Assembly: GCF_001644195.2 (NCBI RefSeq) | Contig: NZ_LWBL02000016.1 | Location: 1 to 64,000 of the forward strand | Origin: Bacillus marinisedimentorum | GTDB taxonomy: Bacteria; Bacillota; Bacilli; Bacillales; Bacillaceae_O | Direction of reading: 5' to 3' | Length of the DNA: 64,000 nt | Part shown: piece after piece, positions 42,006 to 50,505 of the stretch | How positions within the stretch are numbered: the first letter of the stretch is position 1 | Layout of the letters: each line of letters starts with the position of its first letter | Program-made: the position numbers and the translations under genes | Notes under the pieces: model-generated | What the model saw: only the letters and a program-made list of their open reading frames with translations | Told to the model about the DNA's origin: nothing | The model's database searches: none

Positions 42006-42644
42006 GTGAAACCCCAAACATACCTTATGTTGATATTGGTTTGTCTTTTAGTTTCTATATTTGCGAGGCCTGCTACTGCAGCACCTGATCCAATAAATAT
42101 CGAAACCAGTCCTGTTAAACTGTTGTATAATCTTGAAAATCTTAAGCCCGGTGATTGGGCAGAACGCACCTTAACGGTAAACAATAATGGGGATGTTGAA
42201 TTTGAGTATTATACAAAATCGGATTTTAAACAGGGCTCAAAGGAACTTTATGAACAATTGCTGTTGACGTTAAAAGATAATAAAGATGAAGTGCTATATA
42301 ACGGAAAACTGGCTGAATTTGATAAGCTTTTTCCACGAAAACTTGCAACAGCCTCTTCCGAAGATTTAATACTAATTGTTAAAATTCCTGAAGAGTTAGG
42401 AAACGAATATCAAGCGCTTTCTACACAGTTTACAATCACTTTGTATGCGGAAGGAGAAGAAGGAGCCGTAGTGGGAGGTTCATCAGATCAACCGCGGATA
42501 ACGGGTGGAGGTTACCTTCTACCGGATACAGCTTCTACAATGTTTGCTTATATTTTCTTTGGATTCTTGCTGATTATAACCGGGGCAGTGTTTATCTTTT
42601 TTGAGAAAAAGAAAAAACCAATTGTGTATACAGAAAAAATTTAG
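42006..42644 (+). CDS. Sortase-sorted TasA-domain protein, candidate fibre anchor 1
   Basis: This 212-residue protein has a classical signal peptide (LMLILVCLLVSIFARPATAA), then one TasA-like domain (VKLLYNLENLKPGDWAERTL), then a cell-wall sorting signal: LPDTAS, a hydrophobic helix and KKKK near the C-terminus. LPDTA/S is the motif of the YhcS-type (class D) sortase in Bacillus. GTG at 42006 with GGAGGTG six bases before is preferred to an ATG 48 bases earlier. It is the last gene of operon 1. A role as wall anchor or base for TasA fibres is inference. Confidence 0.8.
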   Translation: MKPQTYLMLILVCLLVSIFARPATAAPDPINIETSPVKLLYNLENLKPGDWAERTLTVNNNGDVEFEYYTKSDFKQGSKELYEQLLLTLKDNKDEVLYNGKLAEFDKLFPRKLATASSEDLILIVKIPEELGNEYQALSTQFTITLYAEGEEGAVVGGSSDQPRITGGGYLLPDTASTMFAYIFFGFLLIITGAVFIFFEKKKKPIVYTEKI

Positions 42645-42648
42645 AAAA

Positions 42649-42684
42649 CCTTGCTTGCACTGGTATAAAAAGCAAGGTCTTTTT
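42649..42684 (+). terminator. Terminator of matrix operon 1
   Basis: CCTTGCTT and AAGCAAGG pair, followed by TCTTTTTC. Confidence 0.8.
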
Positions 42685-42685
42685 C

Positions 42686-43143
42686 TGGGCCAGCATAATT
42701 AATAGGCATTTATAAATATAGTAAATAGCAGCCTGCAAAATCTGAGGATCGGCTTCAAGAGGACAAAGAGACAGATAACTTGTCCCTCTATAAATTAATA
42801 CCGGGACATTTGGTTTCCACGAGCCTCTCCCCCCTCAAATGGTTTGGCTGTCCCTCCTTGGATAATATTGTTCCACACCCATGTATCACAGACATATTCA
42901 CTTAATTTTTATCTACAATCTCCCCCCCCTATAATATAGTAGGAAAACTTATGTCCCCATCTTCACCCTTCAGTATCTCCACTGCAACTCTGTATCCTGG
43001 CTATAAAAACACTCCACTTTTCTACCGATTCCCCACAGATCAATCACAATTCTCCCATAATAAATCGTTCGTTACTACGAACGATTTCTGCTTGTTTTTC
43101 CATCACTAAACAACGAATGGGTGTATAATTAAGATGCAAAATT
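42686..43143. other. Intergenic region between the two matrix operons
   Basis: No gene is supported. It contains several TGTCCC/GGGACA segments (42780-42860) that can pair with one another and may be a worn repeat. A perfect palindrome, AAATCGTTCGT-TACT-ACGAACGATTT, at 43062-43087 is followed by a T-rich tract. It could be a terminator or an operator. TATAAT at 43124-43129 is the likely -10 of operon 2. Confidence 0.5.
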
Positions 43144-43159
43144 GTTCTCATTAAAGAAC
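43144..43159. promoter_or_regulatory. SinR-type dyad of matrix operon 2
   Basis: GTTCTCATTAAAGAAC has two inverted half sites with a 2-bp spacer and starts 15 bp after the -10 box. A further half site GTTCGCT follows at 43166. The position relative to the -10 resembles operon 1 and the 29.7-kb gene. Confidence 0.65.
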
Positions 43160-43200
43160 AAAAATGTTCGCTGTAAGCTTATTGGGAGGTGAGTGACAGA

Positions 43201-44829
43201 ATGAGCACCATTGTGGCAACATCACATCGGAAACGAAAGGGCAGAAACGGTTGGTGGTTTTTGAAGGTGTTGTTTGTGTTGGCGGTTTCCCTGGCGACGC
43301 TTGGTTATTTCAGTATGCCGACGAATTCATTGTTCACGGATGAGGTTGAATTGTCGATGGGGTTTGGGACGGAATGGAATGTGTATGTGCCGCCTCCTGG
43401 TGGGGGAGGGGATGATGAAGATCCGCCTCCGGTGGAAGAGGAGTATAGTGATTTGACGGGAAGTACAGCGGAGTTTATCCATGCCAAAGACGAAGAGTTG
43501 AAAATGAAGAAGCTTGTGACGCTTCACGCGAAAAATAGCGGGGCAACGATGAAAGAAGCGGTGACGTTTGAGCTGATTCGTACACACGGCCATGAAAGTG
43601 ACCCGGAAAATGGAGAAATCATTGAGGTGGACGATAATGAAATCCGCGCTTTGGCGTCCGGGGAAAGTGTGTCAATTACTGCCGTTGTCAAAAAGGGTGG
43701 AGATTACTTTTTCAAAATTTTCCCTGAGCCTGGCAGTCCTGGAGAGCCGTACTTTTATGTGAAAGCAGCGAAAGAAAACTGCGGACACGGCGAAGATGAC
43801 GGCGGCGACCATGAGGACGGCGATGACCATGAATCGAACATTCTTGAAATCAAGCATGCCGACCTGGAAAAGAAAAAAGATTCCTACCGAATTTTTGTGC
43901 AAATCAAGAATCCGCTGAAAGAAACGATTCCGGGGGTTGCATACCGGGTGTTGAAAGGTGAAGAGGAAATACTCTTCGGAACGTCCGATGATTTGAAACA
44001 CGGCGGCAACAACCGAATTTATGAAACTGTCACCGAGGCCGGCACATATGTATTTGAGATTGAAAATATTGATGGCACGATGCTGAGAAGCCCGGATATT
44101 GTTGTGTCAATTGATGATGATCACGGGTACCATGACGAAGACGACGGGGAACCTGCCCCTGAAGCACTGCTGACTCTTGAACCTGTTGAAGTAAGTACCG
44201 AAAGTGCTGATGAAAAAGTACTCGCTACTCTCTCAACTGTTGTAAAAAATAGTTCCGGAACTGAACAGGCAATCAGTTATGCCGTGTACCGGTCTGACAA
44301 TGCACATTCCCATGAGGCAAAAGAAACGGTATATCAGACATCCGAGCCTGTTGTTCTTGGAGTGGATGAAGAACTTCCTATCTCATTTGCAGCCAGTACT
44401 CCCGGTTTTTATGTATTTGAAATGGTTGTTGAAAATGAAGAGGAGGATAAGCCATCTTATAAAACAGAGGCGGTGGAAGTCATTGCAGCGGCACCTGGTG
44501 AAGATGGTCTCATCAATGATATTCAAGTACCGGTAGGTGAAGCGGCCCCATCTCAAGGAGGCCAAACAGACACCGGAAATCAGGAAACGGTGCATGATAA
44601 CAATGACGATAGCGATTCAGAAGCAGATGTACAACCTGATCCAGTTGAACCTGTAACTCAAGAAGAAGCCAATCCGTTGCCATCAACCAATGAAACAACT
44701 GATGAGAATACAGAAAATCAAGAAGAAGCCTCTTCCATTGAAGAACCTGATCAGCAAGACAGTGCGGATGAACCTGACAGCCTTGCTGATCCGTCTGCTG
44801 TTACAGTGCCGGAGGATGAGGAACAATGA
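43201..44829 (+). CDS. Large TapA-like protein with three repeated modules
   Basis: This protein of about 542 residues has an N-terminal signal or membrane anchor (about 18-38; LPG-free, ending near FSMPTNSLFTDEVELS), a Pro/Gly/Asp linker, and three modules of about 90-100 residues at about 80-190, 215-310 and 330-430. Module 1 (KLVTLHAKNSGATMKEAVTF to GGDYFFKIFPEPG) resembles the TapA domain of operon 1; modules 2 and 3 keep the YVFEI/FYVFEM end. The last 100 residues are acidic and disordered. GGGAGGTGA precedes the ATG. It occupies the tapA position before the second sipW. No sorting signal is present. Confidence 0.75.
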   Translation: MSTIVATSHRKRKGRNGWWFLKVLFVLAVSLATLGYFSMPTNSLFTDEVELSMGFGTEWNVYVPPPGGGGDDEDPPPVEEEYSDLTGSTAEFIHAKDEELKMKKLVTLHAKNSGATMKEAVTFELIRTHGHESDPENGEIIEVDDNEIRALASGESVSITAVVKKGGDYFFKIFPEPGSPGEPYFYVKAAKENCGHGEDDGGDHEDGDDHESNILEIKHADLEKKKDSYRIFVQIKNPLKETIPGVAYRVLKGEEEILFGTSDDLKHGGNNRIYETVTEAGTYVFEIENIDGTMLRSPDIVVSIDDDHGYHDEDDGEPAPEALLTLEPVEVSTESADEKVLATLSTVVKNSSGTEQAISYAVYRSDNAHSHEAKETVYQTSEPVVLGVDEELPISFAASTPGFYVFEMVVENEEEDKPSYKTEAVEVIAAAPGEDGLINDIQVPVGEAAPSQGGQTDTGNQETVHDNNDDSDSEADVQPDPVEPVTQEEANPLPSTNETTDENTENQEEASSIEEPDQQDSADEPDSLADPSAVTVPEDEEQ

Positions 44830-45383
44830 TCGCAGAACCTAAATCCCGCTTGAAGGTGTGGCTGAATCGGTTTTTAAGCGGGCTGATTGCTATCGTTCTT
44901 TTCGTGGCAGGAACGGCGGCGTATCAAGTACGGACGGTTCAGTCAGGGTCGATGGATCCCGCGTTTCAAACCGGGTCCATCATTTTTACAAAAAATGCAG
45001 TGGATTCCGGGAAATTGGAACGGGGAGAAGTAATCACTTACAGAAGCGGAAGCGGCAGTACGGTGACACACCGGATTGTTGATGTGCATCGATCAGACGG
45101 GTTGACCATGTATAAAACAAAAGGCGACAGCAACAATGCCGCCGACTTGTACCTCGTCCCCGAAGATTATATCGAAGGTGTTTATACCGGCGTTACGATT
45201 CCTTATGCCGGTTACGCAGTTCATTTTTTAAACAGGGGCAATCAATTGAACGGTATCTTCCTTCTAATAGGTGCGGTCCTGCTTGTATATGCATTGTTTT
45301 TATTGGCAGTGGGCTGGCGGCAAACAAAGGAGGAAAGCGGGATATTGAATCGGGAAGTCCCCGCGAAGGAGGGAAGGAAATGA
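44826..45383 (+). CDS. Second SipW-type signal peptidase
   Basis: This 185-residue S26B peptidase has Ser42 (QSGSMDPAF), His82 (THRI) and Asp101 (KGDSNNAAD), with a membrane helix at each end. It overlaps the preceding gene by ATGA and the following gene by ATGA, so all three are coupled. It is diverged from the operon 1 SipW and may be specialised for the proteins of operon 2. Confidence 0.92.
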   Translation: MIAEPKSRLKVWLNRFLSGLIAIVLFVAGTAAYQVRTVQSGSMDPAFQTGSIIFTKNAVDSGKLERGEVITYRSGSGSTVTHRIVDVHRSDGLTMYKTKGDSNNAADLYLVPEDYIEGVYTGVTIPYAGYAVHFLNRGNQLNGIFLLIGAVLLVYALFLLAVGWRQTKEESGILNREVPAKEGRK

Positions 45384-45937
45384 ACGGCAAATGGAAAAAG
45401 GCTGCCGGTGGTGCGGTTTTGGCGCTCAGCCTCGGGCTGGTCGCGGGCGGAACCTGGTCTACACTGACGGACAGCCACACGGTTGCAAGTGATTTCGCGG
45501 ATGGTTCATTTGAGCTTGCCGTTTTAGATGAGTCTGAGTCTATCAATCTCGGTGAATTTGAACCGGGAGATACGAAAACAAAAGCATTCACCCTGCGTAA
45601 TGATGGTACGGTTGCCATGGCGGATATATGGATGACAGCAGCGGCAGCGAACTTTCAGGATGGCGGAACGGTGAGTGAGCTTGATTCATATCTGGATGAA
45701 TTTTATGTCACTGTCACAGGGGATGGCGCAGAGGTTTTCGGCGGGACACTCGGTGAGCTGCTTGCCGAGGAGATCGATTTGGCAGGAGAAGGGATAGTGC
45801 CAGCCGGGAACAGGGCGGTTGAGCTAACCATTACATTTGCAGATGACGCTCCTGCCGAGTTTGATGGCGACTCAGCAGTACTCAATCTACATTTTAAAGC
45901 AGTACAGGGAGACGGCGCCAACTTGACTACCCAATGA
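45380..45937 (+). CDS. TasA-like matrix protein 4 (diverged)
   Basis: This 185-residue secreted protein has the TasA/CalY layout, but its cleavage region reads GGTWSTLTDSHTVASDFADG instead of TWAAFND. The core has LGEFEPGDTKTKAFTLRNDG and ends VLNLHFKAVQGDG. The changed N-terminal strand, which joins subunits in TasA fibres, suggests a separate fibre or a terminal subunit. It is coupled to the second sipW. Confidence 0.85.
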   Translation: MNGKWKKAAGGAVLALSLGLVAGGTWSTLTDSHTVASDFADGSFELAVLDESESINLGEFEPGDTKTKAFTLRNDGTVAMADIWMTAAAANFQDGGTVSELDSYLDEFYVTVTGDGAEVFGGTLGELLAEEIDLAGEGIVPAGNRAVELTITFADDAPAEFDGDSAVLNLHFKAVQGDGANLTTQ

Positions 45938-45990
45938 ATCGTTTCTGGAAAGGTTGTGAAAAAACTTAAATAGATTGTGAGGTTTTTTCA

Positions 45991-46788
45991 ATGGCAAAAC
46001 GGACAAAATATTTAATCGGTGCATTGCTCCTTGGCTTAGGCTTATTTTTCCCGGCGACAGTCAGCTATGCGGAAGATGGCGTTGAACCCGTCATCGATCT
46101 TTCTACTTCACCTGAATCGGTGTTGTTTGAGGTTGAAAATGCAAAACCCGGTGACTGGGCGGTAAAAACGCTGACTGTTGAAAATAGCGGAACGGTAGAT
46201 TTTACGTATACGGCTTATGCTGGATTGCAAGCGGGGTCGGAGGAGTTATTTGACGCACTCCTTCTGGATATTCGGGCCGGTGATGAGGAGTTATACAGCG
46301 GACCGCTTGTCGGTCTTGGCTTATTATCGGAAAGGGCACTGGCTGTGGGTGAAAGTGAAGAGCTTACAGTTACGGTCACAATGCCCTTATCTCTTGGAAA
46401 TGAGTACCAAGATCTTGCCGCGTCGTTTGGTTTGACCCTGCAGGCGACAGGGGAAGTGGACAGCGGAGGGGGTGCGGTGCCGGGGGATGACGATGAGCCT
46501 GGGGACGAGCCTGGAGATGAGCCGGGTGAGGAACCTGATGAAGAACCTGGAGCGGAAACAGATGACAACAGGGATGCGGATGGTGTGACACCGGTTGCCG
46601 AGCCGATTTCTTCGGATGGGGATGGCAATGCAACCGATGGAGTTTCGGTGTTATCAGCTGGACAATCAGGTGAAGCGTTGCCGGACACCTCCACCAATTT
46701 GTATAGGTATTTACTGGCGGGCGCCATTTTGATCGCAGGCGGTGGCGTACTCTTCTTTCTTCAAAGAAAGAGACAGGGCGTATATTAA
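45991..46788 (+). CDS. Sortase-sorted TasA-domain protein, candidate fibre anchor 2
   Basis: This 265-residue protein has a signal peptide (to about residue 26), a TasA-like domain (SVLFEVENAKPGDWAVKTLT), an acidic linker with GDEPGDEPGEEPDEEPG repeats, and a sorting signal: LPDTS at 230, a hydrophobic helix and RKRQGVY. It is homologous to the last protein of operon 1 but has a longer wall-spanning linker. It is the last gene of operon 2, a parallel arrangement. No sortase gene is in the window. Confidence 0.82.
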   Translation: MAKRTKYLIGALLLGLGLFFPATVSYAEDGVEPVIDLSTSPESVLFEVENAKPGDWAVKTLTVENSGTVDFTYTAYAGLQAGSEELFDALLLDIRAGDEELYSGPLVGLGLLSERALAVGESEELTVTVTMPLSLGNEYQDLAASFGLTLQATGEVDSGGGAVPGDDDEPGDEPGDEPGEEPDEEPGAETDDNRDADGVTPVAEPISSDGDGNATDGVSVLSAGQSGEALPDTSTNLYRYLLAGAILIAGGGVLFFLQRKRQGVY

Positions 46789-46790
46789 TT

Positions 46791-46835
46791 GAAAAAGCCT
46801 CCCTCGATGATTTGTGTAGGAGGGAGGCTTCTTTC
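46791..46835 (+). terminator. Terminator of matrix operon 2
   Basis: AAGCCTCCCTC and GAGGGAGGCTT form an 11-pair stem, followed by CTTTC. Confidence 0.8.
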
Positions 46836-46916
46836 ATACCTTCATGTGGCTGTTTCGCGGCTTTCAGATTCGGAAAAATGTGAGTATAGATTGGATACAT
46901 CCTGGGAGGAAAGCGA

Positions 46917-47207
46917 ATGAAAGCATTGATTCTTTACCTGGCGATTTTGAATACAGTTGATGGGATTTTATCCTATATCGGACTGCGGTTCGAGTTTATC
47001 AAGGAAATGAATCGGCTGATGTCGGCTGTCTACATGGTGAGTCCTGCTTTCTTCTTGTTTTTCAAAGTGGCTTTGTCTGTTATTTTGCTTTTCTTTTTTG
47101 GGAAAATTCACGGAAAATCCTTAGCCGGCAAATTTGCATTGGCTGCTGCCATGTTTTACACAGGCGTGATGGTTATGCATGGCTATTGGCTTCTTCGTGT
47201 TATATAA
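46917..47207 (+). CDS. DUF5658-family membrane protein
   Basis: This 96-residue protein has three membrane helices. NTVDGILSYIGLRFEFIKEM followed by NRLM matches the DUF5658 pattern with a conserved Asp in helix 1 and E-x-N at its end. Function is unknown. GGGAGGAAAG precedes the ATG. It is separated from the matrix operon by a terminator. Confidence 0.75.
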   Translation: MKALILYLAILNTVDGILSYIGLRFEFIKEMNRLMSAVYMVSPAFFLFFKVALSVILLFFFGKIHGKSLAGKFALAAAMFYTGVMVMHGYWLLRVI

Positions 47208-47245
47208 AAATAAAGGCCTCTCCCTAATCCTCAGGAGAGGCCCAT
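47208..47245 (-). terminator. Bidirectional terminator before hemQ
   Basis: GGCCTCTCC and GGAGAGGCC pair; on the minus strand TTTATTTTT follows. Confidence 0.8.
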
Positions 47246-47259
47246 TCATATCCATTCGT

Positions 47260-48003
47260 TTATACCGCCAAAAATTTCGACACTTTCCCCGGTTCAAGAA
47301 TATTCCCCACATAGAAAGATCCGAACTCGCCGTAACGCGCGCTCACTTCATCAAAACGCATTTCATAAACAAGTTTCTTAAACTGCAGCGGATCATGCGC
47401 AAATAGCGTTACGCCCCACTCCCAGTCGTCGAAACCGACAGAACCAGTGATGATCTGCTTGATTTTGCCTGCATAGTTGCGGCCGATCATGCCGTGGCTG
47501 CGCATCAGCTTGCGGCGTTCGTCCATTTCGAGCATGTACCAGTTGTCATTGCCCTGGCGGCGCTTGTCCATCGGATAGAAGCAGACATGCTCCCATTTCG
47601 GAAGGATCGGCTTGAGGCGCGCCTGAATTTCAGGGTCGGCTTCAGGATTGGCGCCAGGTCCGAGGTAGTTGCTGAGTTCAACAACAGATACATAAGAATA
47701 CGTAGGAATTGTGAATTCAGCAAGCTTCGTTTTATTGAACTCATTTTCCAGTTCGTTCAATTCTTCCATTGTCGGGCGAAGAAGCATAATCATGAAGTCC
47801 GCTTTTTGGCCGACGATGGTGTACAGGGCATGGCTGCCTTCTTTTTGTTCTTCCGTCTTGTTCCATTTTTCGATCAGTCCCTGGAATTCATGGATTGCAG
47901 TCTCACGCTCGTCGCTTGAGGCCAGCTTCCAGGCGTTCCAGTCGATGGAGCGGAAATCATGCAAAGAATACCAGCCGTCCAATGTTTGTGCTGCTTCTGA
48001 CAT
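47260..48003 (-). CDS. hemQ: Coproheme decarboxylase HemQ
   Basis: This 247-residue enzyme of the chlorite-dismutase fold completes the coproporphyrin-dependent haem pathway by decarboxylating coproheme to haem b. [20 protein letters not shown] contains the proximal His, and the reactive Tyr lies in [14 protein letters not shown]. It matches B. subtilis HemQ (YwfI) throughout. It is divergent from pta, as in B. subtilis. AAGGAGTG precedes the ATG. Confidence 0.94.
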   Translation of the reverse strand: MSEAAQTLDGWYSLHDFRSIDWNAWKLASSDERETAIHEFQGLIEKWNKTEEQKEGSHALYTIVGQKADFMIMLLRPTMEELNELENEFNKTKLAEFTIPTYSYVSVVELSNYLGPGANPEADPEIQARLKPILPKWEHVCFYPMDKRRQGNDNWYMLEMDERRKLMRSHGMIGRNYAGKIKQIITGSVGFDDWEWGVTLFAHDPLQFKKLVYEMRFDEVSARYGEFGSFYVGNILEPGKVSKFLAV

Positions 48004-48166
48004 ATTGAATCACTCCTTGTATGATAATTTGTTCGATTTCATTCGCAAAACGAATTACCGCCACCGGAATTGCATTCGATTTTCCACAGTTTGTACTATG
48101 TAGACATCGATAATATCTTACCACAAAACCGGCAGGAAAACCGAATGTTGTGATTTTTGGGAGTGC

Positions 48167-48203
48167 AATGCCTGGCAATTGCCTCGCAATTGCCAGGCAA
48201 TTT
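48167..48203. repeat. GCCTGGCAATTG palindrome, copy 3
   Basis: TGCCTGGCAATTGC-CTC-GCAATTGCCAGGCA with flanking A/T. It lies between the divergent hemQ and pta genes. Confidence 0.75.
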
Positions 48204-48422
48204 TTCCTGCAGAAAATTTCCCAGTGATTATGATTTTGTGCAGCGGGTAAAATTTTATGAAGCAAAAAGAAACAGAGTTTGAATAATTTTGTGCATTTTT
48301 AGAAAGGTTAAACTTTTATAAAAGACTGCTTCATCGTTTTTCTTTTCTCATTAAAAAGAGTATCCTAAAGGATAGATTATAAAAGCACAGACATTTTAAC
48401 TTCTGAGAAGGAGGCTTTTTTC

Positions 48423-49394
48423 ATGAGCGATTTATTTTCAACGATTAAAAACAAAGTGGAAGGCAAGGGGAAAACGATTGTATTTCCTGAGGGTACAGAT
48501 GAGCGCATCCTTGGTGCGGCTGCCCGTCTGAAGCAAGACGGCATGCTTACTCCGATCCTTGTTGGAAAGATGGATGAAGTAGAGAGCAAGGCTAGCAGCA
48601 TTGGTGCCGATATTTCCGGCATTGAAATTTGCGATCCGAACAATTATAACGGCATGGATGAACTCGTTTCATCCTTCGTGGAACGCCGTAAAGGCAAAGC
48701 GACGGAAGAGGATGCGCGCAAGATTCTTCTGGATGAAAACTATTTCGGGACGATGCTCGTTCATACAGGAAAAGCCGACGGCCTTGTCAGCGGCGCGGCC
48801 CACTCAACAGCTGATACAGTACGTCCGGCATTGCAGATCATCAAGACAAAAGAGCGTGTTAAAAAGACATCCGGCATTTTCGTAATGGTCCGTGATGACG
48901 AAAAGTACCTGTTTGCCGATTGTGCAATCAACATTTCCCCTGACAGCAAGGATCTTGCTGAAATTGCCGAGGAGGCAGCGGTAACAGCAAAACTGTTTGA
49001 TATCGACCCTCGTATTGCAATGCTCAGCTTCTCTACTAAAGGTTCCGCAAAGTCTCCAGAAACGGATAAAGTGGAAGAAGCAGTTAAAATTGCGAAGGAG
49101 AACAATCCTGACCTCGTGATTGACGGCGAATTCCAGTTTGACGCGGCGTTCGTGCCGTCGGTAGCGGAGAAAAAAGCTCCCGATTCCGTTCTTAAGGGCG
49201 ATGCTAACACATTTATCTTCCCAAGCCTTGAAGCCGGAAACATCGGCTACAAAATTGCCCAGCGTCTTGGCAACTTTGAAGCGGTAGGCCCGGTACTGCA
49301 GGGCTTAAACAAGCCGGTCAACGACCTGTCACGCGGCTGTGATGAGCAGGATGTTTACAACCTTGCGATCATTACAGCAGCCCAATCGGTCTAA
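48423..49394 (+). CDS. pta: Phosphate acetyltransferase
   Basis: This 323-residue enzyme interconverts acetyl-CoA and acetyl phosphate in acetate overflow metabolism. The family signatures are present: VFPEGTDERILGAAARLKQD at the N-terminus, LVSGAAHSTADTVRPALQII, and GDANTFIFPSLEAGNIGYKI near the C-terminus. It has the short-form length typical of Bacillus. GAAGGAGG precedes the ATG. It is monocistronic. Confidence 0.96.
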   Translation: MSDLFSTIKNKVEGKGKTIVFPEGTDERILGAAARLKQDGMLTPILVGKMDEVESKASSIGADISGIEICDPNNYNGMDELVSSFVERRKGKATEEDARKILLDENYFGTMLVHTGKADGLVSGAAHSTADTVRPALQIIKTKERVKKTSGIFVMVRDDEKYLFADCAINISPDSKDLAEIAEEAAVTAKLFDIDPRIAMLSFSTKGSAKSPETDKVEEAVKIAKENNPDLVIDGEFQFDAAFVPSVAEKKAPDSVLKGDANTFIFPSLEAGNIGYKIAQRLGNFEAVGPVLQGLNKPVNDLSRGCDEQDVYNLAIITAAQSV

Positions 49395-49404
49395 AATAAA
49401 AGAA

Positions 49405-49443
49405 GAATGCGCCATGCCTCTTAGACGGCAGGGCGCATTTTTT
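49405..49443 (+). terminator. Terminator after pta
   Basis: AATGCGCC and GGCGCATT pair, followed by TTTTTATGG. Confidence 0.75.
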
Positions 49444-49469
49444 ATGGATTCCCGCAGTGACAGTGACAG

Positions 49470-50321
49470 TCAGGAGGAAACGATACCGCCAAGTGCTTTC
49501 TCATTCCGTTCGAGAACGCGGGCGAAATTCTGCTGATACAGATTGATTTCCTCGCCTTCGAGCTGGGAAGAGAACAAAGCTCCGGAATGGTTTTGAAGCG
49601 ATTGGAGCAGCATCAGCATCAGCTTCTGGATTCCGATAGGTTCGCCAAGCAAATCAGAAAGGGATGCCATCGTTTCAGGAACGATATCCGGATAGGTGAA
49701 CTTTGTTTGCTGGCTTTTTCGTGCGATTGCATAAAACTCTTTTAAAATGGAAGCGCGGTTTTGGCCGCGTGTTTCGAATGCATTCAGATAGGTTTGCACC
49801 GCAACCCCTTTACGCAGACGGCGCTGCGAAATGCCGGCGAATTTTTGGCCGTTGATGCTGAGGTCATAGCTGCCGGGACAGTAGGAGCCGGTGATTTCCC
49901 TTGCTTCGATGTCAGTTCCGTATGAAGCGAGCATTTCTTTTATGAGTCCCCACATCGCATCATAACCGCGGTCGATATCGATGCCTTTTGCGGTCTCCGG
50001 CAAGATGAGGGAAATGTTAAGGACGCCTTCATCTAGAATCACAGCGAGTCCGCCTGAGTTGCGGACAATGACCCGGTATCCAAGCGACTCCAGGAACTTC
50101 ACCCCTTCACCCAGATAAGGAAGGCGTGTATCCTGGATGCCGAGGACGACGGTGTCATGGTGGACCCACGACCGGGCAGCAGGTGCTGATGCCCCGCTTC
50201 CGACTTGCGCGCACAGCGTATCATCAATCGCAAATGACTGGCGGGCGTCAAAACCCGGACCGAGCGTTGACTGGTCAATAATCCGCCATGATTTTTGATC
50301 TAATAATTCAATGGCCTTCAT
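49470..50321 (-). CDS. lipL: Octanoyl-[GcvH]:protein N-octanoyltransferase
   Basis: This 283-residue cytoplasmic enzyme moves octanoyl groups from GcvH to E2 subunits in lipoate assembly. It has the LplA/LipB fold with [12 protein letters not shown] and [20 protein letters not shown], and Cys148 in [20 protein letters not shown] is the acyl-enzyme cysteine. It matches B. subtilis LipL (YwfL), which is also close to pta. Confidence 0.93.
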   Translation of the reverse strand: MKAIELLDQKSWRIIDQSTLGPGFDARQSFAIDDTLCAQVGSGASAPAARSWVHHDTVVLGIQDTRLPYLGEGVKFLESLGYRVIVRNSGGLAVILDEGVLNISLILPETAKGIDIDRGYDAMWGLIKEMLASYGTDIEAREITGSYCPGSYDLSINGQKFAGISQRRLRKGVAVQTYLNAFETRGQNRASILKEFYAIARKSQQTKFTYPDIVPETMASLSDLLGEPIGIQKLMLMLLQSLQNHSGALFSSQLEGEEINLYQQNFARVLERNEKALGGIVSS

Positions 50322-50440
50322 GATGCTTTCTCCTAACCGTTACAATCTATTTTGCTGTGCTTATTATAGCATGCCGTTCCGGCTGTATGCGGAGACGAAA
50401 AGAAAAACGGCCGTTTTCAGCGGCCGTTTATCCGGGGGTG

Positions 50441-50473
50441 TTGCCTGGCAATTGCCTCGCAATTGCCAGGCAT
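50441..50473. repeat. GCCTGGCAATTG palindrome, copy 4
   Basis: TTGCCTGGCAATTGC-CTC-GCAATTGCCAGGCA. Directly before it, AAACGGCCG/CGGCCGTTT (50405-50430) forms another hairpin that may be the rsfA terminator on the minus strand. Confidence 0.75.
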
Positions 50474-50505
50474 TTCAAACCAAACGATATGCTCGAGAAG
50501 CACAA

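Noticed and set aside
42686..43060. Small peptide frames in the region between the matrix operons
   Set aside because: Short frames exist on the minus strand but lack ribosome sites and cross inverted TGTCCC/GGGACA segments.
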